A stretch of DNA of 6,382 nt from Planctomycetota bacterium (lineage in GTDB: Bacteria; Planctomycetota; UBA8108; UBA1146; JAJFFE01): the NCBI GenBank assembly GCA_020425835.1, contig JAGQRC010000227.1:1-6382 (forward strand), given 5' to 3'. The notes below the pieces were generated by a model, which saw only the letters and a list, made by a program, of their open reading frames with translations, did not search any database and was not told the DNA's origin. The position numbers and the translations under genes are program-made. Positions 1-4,978 of the stretch are shown piece after piece. The stretch's first letter is position 1. The number at the start of each line of letters is the position of its first letter.

Positions 1-111
1 TTCGCGCTCGGCTTGCCCTGTTCCTCCATGCTCCAAGGACTGTTCAACTCGAAGACTGTCGAGCGGTCGGGCCCGCGGCCTAGCGACGCCTGCGCTTCAG
101 CGGACCGCGAT
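1..111. repeat. Direct repeat copy A (~108 bp family)
   Basis: First of two imperfect copies; its partner lies at 173-278. The best conserved parts are TGCCCTGTTCCTCCATGCTCC (14-34) and a block with GAAGACTGTCGAGCGG (51-66) that continues into CGGGCCCGC. The block TGCGCTTCAGC (91-101) and the final CCGCGAT are also shared. By eye the copies are about 85% identical, with several 1-2 nt indels that would break any shared reading frame, so the repeat is probably not protein coding. The copy begins at the very edge of the window and may extend to the left. Confidence 0.75.
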
Positions 112-172
112 CGATGCGGGTGAGTTCGGGTGTGGCGCGCTCCGCGACCGCTGAGCTTGGCCGGCGTGTTCG

Positions 173-278
173 TTCGAGCTCGACATGCCCTGTTCCTCCA
201 TGCTCCAGGACTGTCCAACTGAAGACTGTCGAGCGGTCGGGCCCGCCTTACGGATGTCTGCGCTTCAGCAGCCGCGAT
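173..278. repeat. Direct repeat copy B (~108 bp family)
   Basis: Second copy of the repeat at 1-111, separated from it by about 61 unrelated bases. On the minus strand this copy contains GGAGG (195-199), eight bases and then an ATG (184-186), which looks like a ribosome binding site and start. The frame it opens stops after 29 codons at 97-99, and copy A has AAG instead of ATG at the same place, so I do not call a gene. The copy ends about 20 bp beyond the stop of the minus-strand gene at 299. Confidence 0.75.
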
Positions 279-288
279 AGGCGCCTCC

Positions 289-305
289 CCGGTGGCGATC
301 ACCGG
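289..305 (-). other. Short inverted repeat at gene end
   Basis: CCGGTG (289-294) and CACCGG (300-305) form a 6-bp stem with a 5-nt loop that covers the TGA stop (299-301) of the minus-strand gene. No T-tract follows on the minus strand, so it would be a weak terminator at best. Confidence 0.3.
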
Positions 306-1117
306 CACTGCCACACATCCGACAAGGTCCATTTCCCCTCCCTCCGCACGAAGTCGAGATGGAGATGGCGGTACTGGTGACCATGGCCACCGAGCGTGAA
401 CTGGGTGGAACCGGTCGGAAAGGACTGCTCTCCATACTTCTCGCGCAGGTCGACCTCCTGATGGAGCTCGACGAGCTTGTCGAAGGTGGTCGGGTTGGCC
501 GAGAGTTGGACTCCGCGAGAGCAGGCCGCCACGAGGCCGGAGCGGTCGTCTGCTTCGACGCAGCGAACGATGAACTCGAGCGCACCGGCCACCGACTCGA
601 AGGGTTGCCCCGCGTGCAGCGGCGGTTCCCCGAACTGGGGCTCGGCGGTCAGGCTCTCCACGCACTCCCGGATCCGCGCTCGCACCGAACTCCATTGCCG
701 TTCGGTCGCCGCACCGATCGCAACGGTGATCACTCCGTCCGCTCGAACGGCCTTGGCGTACCAATGGAGCGATAGCCCCTCGGACTCCCCGCGGTACTCG
801 AACAGCGCGGTGGCATCGTCGGGCCGATGGGTCGCGATCGGCTCGAGCCCGTCTGCCGTGAACTCCGTTTCGAACGCGTTCGCGAACGCCTCGATCGTTC
901 CGTCCGGCTCGGCGCGCACGACTCGAACGGTGACGTTCGGTGCGAAGCCGTCGGATGGCGGGAGAAACAGGGTCATGACCGGGTGGGAGGTCGCTTCGGG
1001 GCGGGCTTGGAGTGGCCGTATCGAGAACCCGACGGTGTCGAGGTGGAGCCGCGGGGGGGACACCGATCCCAGGGCGAAGCCCGCGACCATCGTGAGTGGA
1101 ACGACGAAGACTCTCAT
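299..1117 (-). CDS. Exported protein, DcrB/PsbP-like domain plus probable NTF2-like domain
   Basis: The predicted protein has 272 residues. Residues 1-20 (MRVFVVPLTMVAGFALGSVS) form a short hydrophobic segment that looks like a signal peptide, without a lipobox cysteine. Residues about 28-157 have the pattern of the DcrB/LpqN/PsbP (Mog1-like) fold: a FxLPxSDGF-type strand near 51-58, a conserved NVTV strand (61-64), an A-L-F-E-Y strand (104-108) and a final R-x-R-I-R-E-C helix. Residues about 172-272 resemble the cone-shaped NTF2/SnoaL-like fold: an opening helix (SVAGALEFIVRCVEADD) and a last strand ending in G-K-W-T-L-S-D-V-W. Members of both folds often occur in exported proteins without a known enzyme activity, so the function is unknown. 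The longer in-frame upstream ATG (1435) is rejected because that stretch is repeat-derived. The chosen ATG has GGAGG five bases upstream and directly precedes the signal peptide. The gene follows the glycosyltransferase on the same strand, but a 610-bp repeat-bearing gap makes a shared operon unlikely. I am confident that the gene is real and moderately confident in the fold calls. Confidence 0.8.
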   Translation of the reverse strand: MRVFVVPLTMVAGFALGSVSPPRLHLDTVGFSIRPLQARPEATSHPVMTLFLPPSDGFAPNVTVRVVRAEPDGTIEAFANAFETEFTADGLEPIATHRPDDATALFEYRGESEGLSLHWYAKAVRADGVITVAIGAATERQWSSVRARIRECVESLTAEPQFGEPPLHAGQPFESVAGALEFIVRCVEADDRSGLVAACSRGVQLSANPTTFDKLVELHQEVDLREKYGEQSFPTGSTQFTLGGHGHQYRHLHLDFVRREGKWTLSDVWQCR

Positions 1118-1122
1118 GGTGA

Positions 1123-1127
1123 CCTCC
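1123..1127 (-). promoter_or_regulatory. Ribosome binding site deciding the start at 1117
   Basis: The minus strand reads GGAGG, then TCACC, then ATG. This fixes the start at 1117 rather than at the ATG near 1435, which lies inside a tandem repeat unit. Confidence 0.8.
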
Positions 1128-1162
1128 AGGTCAGTCGGTTTCGGTTCACGAATCCGCGAGGT

Positions 1163-1190
1163 TCCGCGCTCGGCGCCCTCGGAGCGCGGA
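1163..1190. other. GC stem-loop in the leader of the 299-1117 gene
   Basis: TCCGCGCT (1163-1170) pairs perfectly with AGCGCGGA (1183-1190) around a 12-nt loop. On the minus strand this ends about 45 nt before the ATG, so it could lie in the 5' leader. Its right half, GCGCCCTCGGAGCGCGG, is almost repeated in the hairpin at 4979-4998. No regulatory role can be shown. Confidence 0.45.
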
Positions 1191-1294
1191 GAGGGCGCGC
1201 CGGGAGCGGACCGACCGCGGGAAGTTCCGATCGGTCCGGCGGAATTCGAGACTGCTCGAGAGGGAGCGGCGACGAGGACAAGGCGCGGAAGCCG

Positions 1295-1311
1295 TGGCGC
1301 TGGACCGACGG
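1295..1311 (+). repeat. 17-nt flank motif, left edge of tandem array
   Basis: TGGCGCTGGACCGACGG matches the left arm of the inverted repeat at 1672-1688 (TGGCGCTAGACCGCCGG) at 15 of 17 positions, in the same orientation. It sits at the left edge of the tandem array, as the 1672 copy sits at its right edge. Confidence 0.5.
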
Positions 1312-1441
1312 GGAGCCCCGGGCTCAACGCGGCGCGTCGCGCTCGGCAGCGTCGGGAGCAGACCTGGAGGTGGCGCCTCGGCGAAACCGACGGATGTTGC
1401 ATGCGGGTGGGGACAAACGGCCGGCCGATACGCATGTACGG
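1309..1441. repeat. Tandem repeat unit 1 (133 bp)
   Basis: This unit starts at CGGGGAG and contains the shared blocks CGCGCTCGGCAGCGTCGG, GGAGGTGGCGC, GGATGTTGCATGCGG and CAAACGGCCGGCCGA. It resembles unit 2 at roughly 80-85% identity by eye. CATGCG (1400-1405) and CGCATG (1431-1436) can pair around a 25-nt loop holding the palindrome CGGCCGGCCG. The same pairing and loop length recur in unit 2. Confidence 0.8.
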
Positions 1442-1572
1442 CGGGGAGTCCGTGGTTCAACGGGGCGCACCGCGCTCGGCAGCGTCGGAGGCGACCCGGA
1501 GGTGGCGCATCGCCGAGCCGATGGATGTTGCATGCGGCTGGGGCCAAACGGCCGGCCGAGACGCATGGACGT
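1442..1572. repeat. Tandem repeat unit 2 (131 bp)
   Basis: This is the second unit, starting at CGGGGAG exactly after unit 1. CATGCG (1531-1536) and CGCATG (1562-1567) again flank a 25-nt loop with ACGGCCGGCCG. The length differs from unit 1 by 2 nt, which argues against a protein-coding repeat. Confidence 0.8.
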
Positions 1573-1705
1573 CGGGGAGCTCCTGGCTGAACGCGGCGCA
1601 CCGCGCTCAGCAGCGTCGGAGGAGACAGGGAGATGGCGCATCGCCGTCACCCGACGCCTGCTGCAGCGCGGTGGCGCTAGACCGCCGGCCGACGCCCTCG
1701 ACGAT
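1573..1705. repeat. Tandem repeat unit 3 (degenerate right end)
   Basis: The first ~75 bp (CGGGGAG to GATGGCGCATCGCC) match unit 2 well. After about 1648 the match weakens: the GGATGTTGCATGCGG block is replaced, and only a CCGCCGGCCGA-like core remains near 1682-1692. The degenerate end overlaps the left arm of the inverted repeat at 1672-1688. Confidence 0.65.
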
Positions 1706-1736
1706 GGGACAGCCCTCACCCGGCGGTCTAGCGCCA
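1672..1736. repeat. Perfect 17-bp inverted repeat over a stop codon
   Basis: TGGCGCTAGACCGCCGG (1672-1688) is the exact reverse complement of 1720-1736, with a 31-nt loop (1689-1719). The right arm encodes the last two codons (Trp, Arg) and the TAG stop (1728-1730) of the minus-strand glycosyltransferase. In its mRNA the stem would therefore form right at the end of translation. No T-tract follows on the minus strand, so it is not a standard intrinsic terminator. It could still stop or protect the transcript, or mark an end of a small mobile repeat. Confidence 0.8.
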
Positions 1737-2600
1737 GATGGACCGCATTCCCAAGAGTCGCCGCAGCTGCTGGCCGCGGAGGTAGCGGATCAGGGAGGTG
1801 TCGGGAACGCGGGGCTCGCGCTGGATGAACGCCTTGAAGTAGCCCCAGATCACACCGAGCGTGGCGACGATGTAGGGCTTCTTCGTGATGCGGGCGAACG
1901 CCTTGGTCATGAGGTAGAGCGGGTGGTAGCCGCAGATGTAGCTCGCCCGACCGTTCTTCACCCAGTTGCTCCACTGGCCCGCGGCGTCGCCGGTGAAGCG
2001 AAACTGCACGAGCTTCGCGTCGTCGAAACTCTGAGTCTTCCAACCGAGCTGGTTCGCCTTCACCTCGTCCAACGTGTCCCAACCCGGGACGCGATGGAGT
2101 CCGCCGATGGCTTCCCAGCACGCGCGTCGGTAGATCTTGGTGGCGCCGCGCACGTGGAAGCGCGGGTGCTTCTCGAGGACTTGTCGACCATCGATGCAGT
2201 TGTAGATCACCCCGCCACCGATCCCCAACTCCGGGTCGGCCTCAAGCGCGGAGAGGCAGCGCTCGAAGTAATCCGCGTCGAACTCGAGGTCGCAGTCGAG
2301 CTTGACGAGGTACTTCCAGTCGGAGGTCTGGATCGCGTCGAAACCGGAGTAGAAGGCCTCCATCACGCCGGACCCCGCGGCACGGTGGCCACGATCATCG
2401 CGATGGACGACGCGCAGGCGGGTGCTCTCCTGCGCGCGCCGGTCGACGATCTCGGCGGTTCGGTCGGTCGAGCCGTCGTCGACGATGACCCACTCGACCG
2501 GCGCCCACGTCTGGCCCAGCACGCTGTCGATGGTCCGCTCGACGAATTCCTCTTCGTCGCGGGCCGGGGTGACGATGACGTAGGGCGGAGGGGAGTCCAT
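1728..2600 (-). CDS. Family 2 glycosyltransferase
   Basis: The predicted protein has 290 residues and a GT-A fold of the GT2 type. These enzymes transfer a sugar from a nucleotide-sugar to an acceptor, usually during synthesis of polysaccharide or cell-surface glycan at the inner membrane. The Rossmann-like start is YVIVTPARDEE (7-17), followed by VEWVIVDDGSTDRT (35-48). The metal-binding DxD is D102-C-D104. An acceptor-side block WDTLDEVKA lies at 174-182. Near the C-terminus are GYHPLYL (224-230), a hydrophobic helix (about 243-258) that may touch the membrane, and RYLRGQQLRRLL. The start is uncertain: ATG 2600 puts the fold at residue 7 as usual for the family; ATG 2639 and GTG 2717 are in frame and give 303 or 329 residues. 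None has a strong ribosome binding site, and the extra N-terminus is low-complexity Arg/Pro. The acceptor sugar and pathway cannot be told, because no other glycan genes are present. The stop codon is inside a 17-bp inverted repeat. Confidence 0.9.
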   Translation of the reverse strand: MDSPPPYVIVTPARDEEEFVERTIDSVLGQTWAPVEWVIVDDGSTDRTAEIVDRRAQESTRLRVVHRDDRGHRAAGSGVMEAFYSGFDAIQTSDWKYLVKLDCDLEFDADYFERCLSALEADPELGIGGGVIYNCIDGRQVLEKHPRFHVRGATKIYRRACWEAIGGLHRVPGWDTLDEVKANQLGWKTQSFDDAKLVQFRFTGDAAGQWSNWVKNGRASYICGYHPLYLMTKAFARITKKPYIVATLGVIWGYFKAFIQREPRVPDTSLIRYLRGQQLRRLLGMRSIWR

Positions 2601-2902
2601 CGTCGAGCGAGTCCGTCCAGCGGTTTCGGTGATCGGCATGCGCGGTTCGTCTCGTGGGGGTCGGCCGGGCAACGAACGGACTCCGGCCGGCGGGGCGGGT
2701 CCAGCTCTTCTCTCCACGTCGACCGCCGACGGCGCGGCACTTTAGCGTGGATCCCCGTGGAGCTGAACCCGGGCTGCCCGTCAGCCCCGGGCGGTTCTCG
2801 CGCCAGCGACCGGGACCCCTGCGAACGCCCCGTGGAGAACGGGCTTGCGCGCGGAGCGCCGGTCTTCGAGACTCGGCGATCCGAAAGCGGAAGCGAGGCG
2901 AC
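2601..2902. other. Divergent intergenic region
   Basis: About 300 bp separate the glycosyltransferase start (minus) from the small-protein start (plus), so promoters for both directions should lie here. If the longer glycosyltransferase starts are used, its left part is coding. I see no convincing -35/-10 pair. The only clear structure is the hairpin at 2768-2791. Confidence 0.5.
2768..2791. other. Strong GC hairpin between divergent genes
   Basis: CCCGGGCTG (2768-2776) pairs with CAGCCCCGGG (2782-2791) with one bulged C and a 5-nt loop CCCGT. It lies in the divergent intergenic region, upstream of both flanking genes, so it is not at a gene end. It could be part of a 5' leader of the 2903 gene. 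It is not followed by a T-tract. Confidence 0.5.
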
Positions 2903-3229
2903 ATGGGACGTCGAGGCGGGTTCTCCAATCGCGAACGAATCGAGCGGCTCGCCCTGGAAGCGGAACTTCGGGCGAAGGAGAAGGCGGAGGAGGCGGCCGA
3001 GCGCACTGCGCGGCCCGGCGGGGACAGGGCCTCGACCAAGAGGACATCCGCGAAGACACCGGCGGCCGGGGGACGGATGAAGATCGTCTGGTCCGTCCTC
3101 GATCCGGGCTACCGAGTGGTGGAGTCGTTCCCCTTCCCACGGAAGTCCGACGCCGAGAAGCGGGCGCGCGAGTTGTCCGAGTCGACCGGCAAAGAGCACT
3201 TCGTCCGCGAGCAGAAGGTCCCCGCGTGA
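2903..3229 (+). CDS. Small coiled-coil protein, conserved C-terminal block
   Basis: The predicted protein has 108 residues. Residues 8-36 form a charged Glu/Lys/Arg/Ala helix likely to be coiled coil. Residues 37-58 are a Thr/Ser/Lys/Gly-rich linker. Residues 59-108 look like a compact alpha/beta unit: strand KIVWSVLD, strand RVVESFPFPR, helix KSDAEKRARELSEST, then KEHFVREQKVPA. I recognise this V-W-x-V ... F-P-x-P ... H-F-V ... K-V-P pattern from small planctomycete proteins of unknown function, but cannot name a family. The ATG has GAGG four bases upstream (2895-2898). A shorter start at Met59 (3077) is possible, but the helical N-terminus has protein-like composition. The TGA stop overlaps the GTG start of the DNA glycosylase, so the two are probably translationally coupled. 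A link to DNA repair is inference from context only. Confidence 0.75.
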   Translation: MGRRGGFSNRERIERLALEAELRAKEKAEEAAERTARPGGDRASTKRTSAKTPAAGGRMKIVWSVLDPGYRVVESFPFPRKSDAEKRARELSESTGKEHFVREQKVPA

Positions 3230-3903
3230 GTTCGCGACGTCGGACGGTCGACGCGCTGGTGTCGGGCGCGACGCTCGACGTCGCCCGACGGCTGATCGGC
3301 GCACGTCTCGTCCACGACAGCGCGAATGGGCGAACCGTCGGACGGATCGTCGAGACCGAGGCGTATCTCTCGGAGCGAGATCCCGCGTCGCACTCCGCCG
3401 GTGGGCGGACGGCGCGCAACGCGTCGATGTTCCTCAGCGCCGGCCACGCGTACGTGTACCGCATCTACGGGATCCACCACTGCTTCAACATCGTGACCGG
3501 TCCGGAAGAGTGCGGCGAGGCGGTGCTGGTGCGCGCCCTCGAGCCGCTCCGAGGGTTCGATCTCATGGAGCAGCGTCGATCGGTCGACGACCATCGTCGA
3601 TGGTGCGATGGGCCCGGGAAGTTGGTGGAGGCGATGGGCATCGGACCCGGACTCGACGGCGTCGATCTCGCCGAGGGTCCGTTGCAGCTCTGGGCTCCCG
3701 AGTCCACGTGGCGGGGAGGAAGGATCGTCAGCGGCGGTCGAATCGGACTTCGCAAGGGGGTCGACCTCGACTACCGTTTCCATCTCGACGCGTGCCCCTG
3801 GAGGTCGAAGGGAGTGCCGAGTGGGCGAGCCACACGACGAACGTCGCGCCATGATGGAGCAACTGGTGACCGACGCGGTGGGCGTCGCGCTGTCGGGCGA
3901 TGA
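3226..3903 (+). CDS. 3-methyladenine DNA glycosylase, AAG/Mpg family
   Basis: The predicted protein has 225 residues. This family (Pfam PF02245) excises alkylated and deaminated purines such as 3-methyladenine and hypoxanthine, starting base-excision repair. It is unrelated in fold to E. coli Tag and AlkA. Compared with human AAG, the sequence keeps the catalytic Glu in VETEAY (E45, human E125) and Tyr47 (human Y127). It also keeps His56 in DPASHS (human H136), the intercalating Tyr78 in YVYRIYG (human Y159) and Asn88 in CFN (human N169). GGRTARN (59-65) and VRALEPLRG (102-110) are further family blocks. The family fold ends near RFHLDACPWRSKG (184-196). A tail of about 30 residues, nine of them Arg, continues to the stop and overlaps the next gene. 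The GTG start overlaps the TGA of the upstream gene and has AGAAGG seven bases upstream. The enzyme appears complete, with all key residues intact. Confidence 0.95.
   Translation: MSSRRRTVDALVSGATLDVARRLIGARLVHDSANGRTVGRIVETEAYLSERDPASHSAGGRTARNASMFLSAGHAYVYRIYGIHHCFNIVTGPEECGEAVLVRALEPLRGFDLMEQRRSVDDHRRWCDGPGKLVEAMGIGPGLDGVDLAEGPLQLWAPESTWRGGRIVSGGRIGLRKGVDLDYRFHLDACPWRSKGVPSGRATRRTSRHDGATGDRRGGRRAVGR
3808..3814 (+). promoter_or_regulatory. Ribosome binding site for GTG 3821
   Basis: AAGGGAG lies six bases before the GTG at 3821, inside the end of the glycosylase gene. It supports this start over the ATG pair at 3851/3854, which has no such site. Confidence 0.6.
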
Positions 3904-4165
3904 CCCTCCCGATCTCGATCGCACGATGCTGATCGACGCGTCGAGCCTCGAGGATGACGAGGGCGGGACGCTGCTCGGCGTCAAACAAGCGCTGCTCGAT
4001 TCGACCGATGCCATTCTGTTCTGTGAGACGGAGATCCCGGGCGGTGCGGCGCGGTTCCACCGGGCGCGGTCCGAGCGCGGGGATGGCGAGCTGACTGTGA
4101 TCTGCCGGGTCGACGGCGAGGTCTGGGTGATGAACGCTGGACCGGATGGGATCGCCGCCGAGTGA
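3821..4165 (+). CDS. Small acidic protein of unknown function, overlapping gene
   Basis: The predicted protein has 114 residues and I recognise no family. It is acidic and soluble, without a signal peptide or membrane segment. Visible elements are a helix (MMEQLVTDAVGVALSG, 11-26) and a short strand with DRTMLIDASSLEDDEGG (33-49). These are followed by a helix (LLGVKQALLDSTD) and a strand AILFCETE (64-71). The C-terminal beta pair is GELTVICRVDGEVWVMN (89-105). The overall pattern is a small alpha/beta domain. The start is GTG at 3821, with AAGGGAG upstream, in the +1 frame relative to the glycosylase gene, which it overlaps by 83 nt. Starting at ATG 3851 would give 104 residues and an overlap of 53 nt. 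The overlap implies co-transcription with the glycosylase. Protein-like composition in the part beyond the overlap supports a real gene. Confidence 0.65.
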   Translation: MGEPHDERRAMMEQLVTDAVGVALSGDDPPDLDRTMLIDASSLEDDEGGTLLGVKQALLDSTDAILFCETEIPGGAARFHRARSERGDGELTVICRVDGEVWVMNAGPDGIAAE

Positions 4166-4175
4166 ACCGCGGGAT

Positions 4176-4194
4176 CGGTCGCGCGCGCCGACCG
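4176..4194 (+). other. Short stem-loop after the overlapping gene
   Basis: CGGTCG (4176-4181) and CGACCG (4189-4194) can pair around a 7-nt loop in the 85-bp gap between the unknown gene and the next gene. There is no T-tract. It could be a weak terminator or leader structure. Confidence 0.25.
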
Positions 4195-4237
4195 TCGGGG
4201 CTGCTATCTGCGGCCGCGCCCCCGAGGTGTCCCTGAC

Positions 4238-4246
4238 GAGGAGGAG
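4238..4246 (+). promoter_or_regulatory. Ribosome binding site for GTG 4251
   Basis: GAGGAGGAG contains AGGAGG (4239-4244), six bases before the GTG at 4251. It decides the start against the in-frame ATG at 4146, which would overlap the end of the upstream gene and add Arg/Pro-rich sequence. Confidence 0.85.
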
Positions 4247-4250
4247 CATC

Positions 4251-4964
4251 GTGCCGGCTTGGGAAGTGAACCAACCTTGGGATCGGGAGCAGATCCGCGC
4301 GTATCGGACCTACGTGCCGCGGCGTGTCGCGCGGTTTCAACGGCTCGACCAACGGTTCACCTGCGAAGACCTCGCCCTCGAGCTGATGATCGAGTTCGCC
4401 GCTGAGCACGAGCTGCCGCTGCTGATCGCCAACGGCCAGTACTCGCGGGGGATCGGTCCCGGATCGTTCGAGGATCTGGCCGAGTTGAAGCGCGTCGCAC
4501 TGCGGACCAGCGCGGCCATCGACATCCTGAATCCGATCAACACGGTCGAGGTCGAAGGAACCGTCGAGGGCGACCCGCGGAGCCTCCGTCGCGCTTTGCC
4601 GGGCGATCTCATCTTCCTCGACTACAGTGAGCGCTGGAACCACATCCAGGTGGTGACCTTCGTCGACGGAGACGGTGTCGAGATCGCTCAGGGCAACCTG
4701 GAGTCCCCGTGTGGAGCACTCCGTCTGCTCTTCTCCGACATCGGGGATCCCCAGGACTCCTGTTATGCCGGGTACCCGATCCACGACTATGCGTACGACT
4801 ATCAAGGGATCTACAGCCGCGACGGGCATGCGGTCTTCGCGAACAAGAGCGCCCGGGTTCGCCGCTGGAACTTCGACGGGTGGAACACCGCGTGGGAAGA
4901 GAGCGATCCCCGCGTCCGCCTGAACATGGCGCCGCCGTCGCGCCCCGGGAGCGGGAGGCGCTGA
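4251..4964 (+). CDS. Probable papain-like (NlpC/P60-type) cysteine hydrolase
   Basis: The predicted protein has 237 residues. The sequence shows the order expected of papain-like amidases. A Cys sits at the start of a helix in FTCEDLALELMIEFA (36-50; C38). A long middle part follows, with DILNPINTV (91-99). Then comes a GDLIFLD strand (118-124) and WNHIQVVTF (129-137; H131), and then a strand EIAQGN (144-149). GDL(I/V)-x-hydrophobic followed shortly by H-(I/V)-x-(V/I)-V is the hallmark of NlpC/P60 and CHAP domains, where Cys and His are the catalytic pair. C38 and H131 are therefore the proposed catalytic residues; the third polar residue is not certain. The C-terminal region (170-225) is rich in Tyr, Trp and Asp. 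There is no signal peptide, so the substrate may be intracellular or the protein may leave by another route. I cannot assign the peptide or amide it cuts. The fold call is inference; the gene itself is certain. Confidence 0.8.
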   Translation: MPAWEVNQPWDREQIRAYRTYVPRRVARFQRLDQRFTCEDLALELMIEFAAEHELPLLIANGQYSRGIGPGSFEDLAELKRVALRTSAAIDILNPINTVEVEGTVEGDPRSLRRALPGDLIFLDYSERWNHIQVVTFVDGDGVEIAQGNLESPCGALRLLFSDIGDPQDSCYAGYPIHDYAYDYQGIYSRDGHAVFANKSARVRRWNFDGWNTAWEESDPRVRLNMAPPSRPGSGRR

Positions 4965-4978
4965 ACCTCGGCTCCATC

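Larger units (their letters stand above)
1118..1727. other. Non-coding, repeat-bearing intergenic region
   Basis: This 610-bp stretch lies between the start of the exported-protein gene and the stop of the glycosyltransferase gene. Long open frames cross it on both strands, but they consist of Arg/Pro/Ala-rich translations of the tandem repeat. The repeat spacing (133 and then 131 bp) is not a multiple of three, so successive units are read in different frames. It contains a leader hairpin (1163-1190), the tandem array (1309-1705) and a 17-bp inverted repeat (1672-1736). I see no convincing promoter or RNA gene. Confidence 0.7.

Noticed and set aside
97..186. Possible 29-codon minus-strand gene with GGAGG before ATG
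   Set aside because: It is very short, crosses the spacer into the other repeat copy, and the start codon is not kept in the sister repeat.
1118..1435. N-terminal extension of the 299-1117 gene to the upstream ATG
   Set aside because: The extension is translated tandem repeat, very Arg/Pro-rich, and would place the signal peptide internally. The ATG at 1117 has a perfect GGAGG.
1146..1601. Minus-strand 151-codon frame with repeated peptide blocks
   Set aside because: The peptide repetition comes only from the DNA tandem repeat, and the unit length shifts frame between copies.
1309..1705. CRISPR array or integron attC-type cassette array
   Set aside because: The units are 131-133 bp, imperfect and contiguous, without the short repeat plus unique spacer layout of CRISPR. 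There are no genes between units as in an integron array.
477..3080. Very long plus-strand open frame (867 codons)
   Set aside because: It runs antisense to the exported protein and the glycosyltransferase and through the repeat array. Its translation is Arg/Ser/Pro-rich without domains, a usual artefact of high GC content.
3109..4014. Minus-strand 301-codon frame opposite the DNA glycosylase
   Set aside because: It is the antisense shadow of the clearly recognised AAG/Mpg gene and has no domain of its own.
3981..4829. Minus-strand 282-codon frame opposite the hydrolase
   Set aside because: It lies antisense to a gene with a strong ribosome binding site and a recognisable active-site pattern, and its sequence shows no family features.
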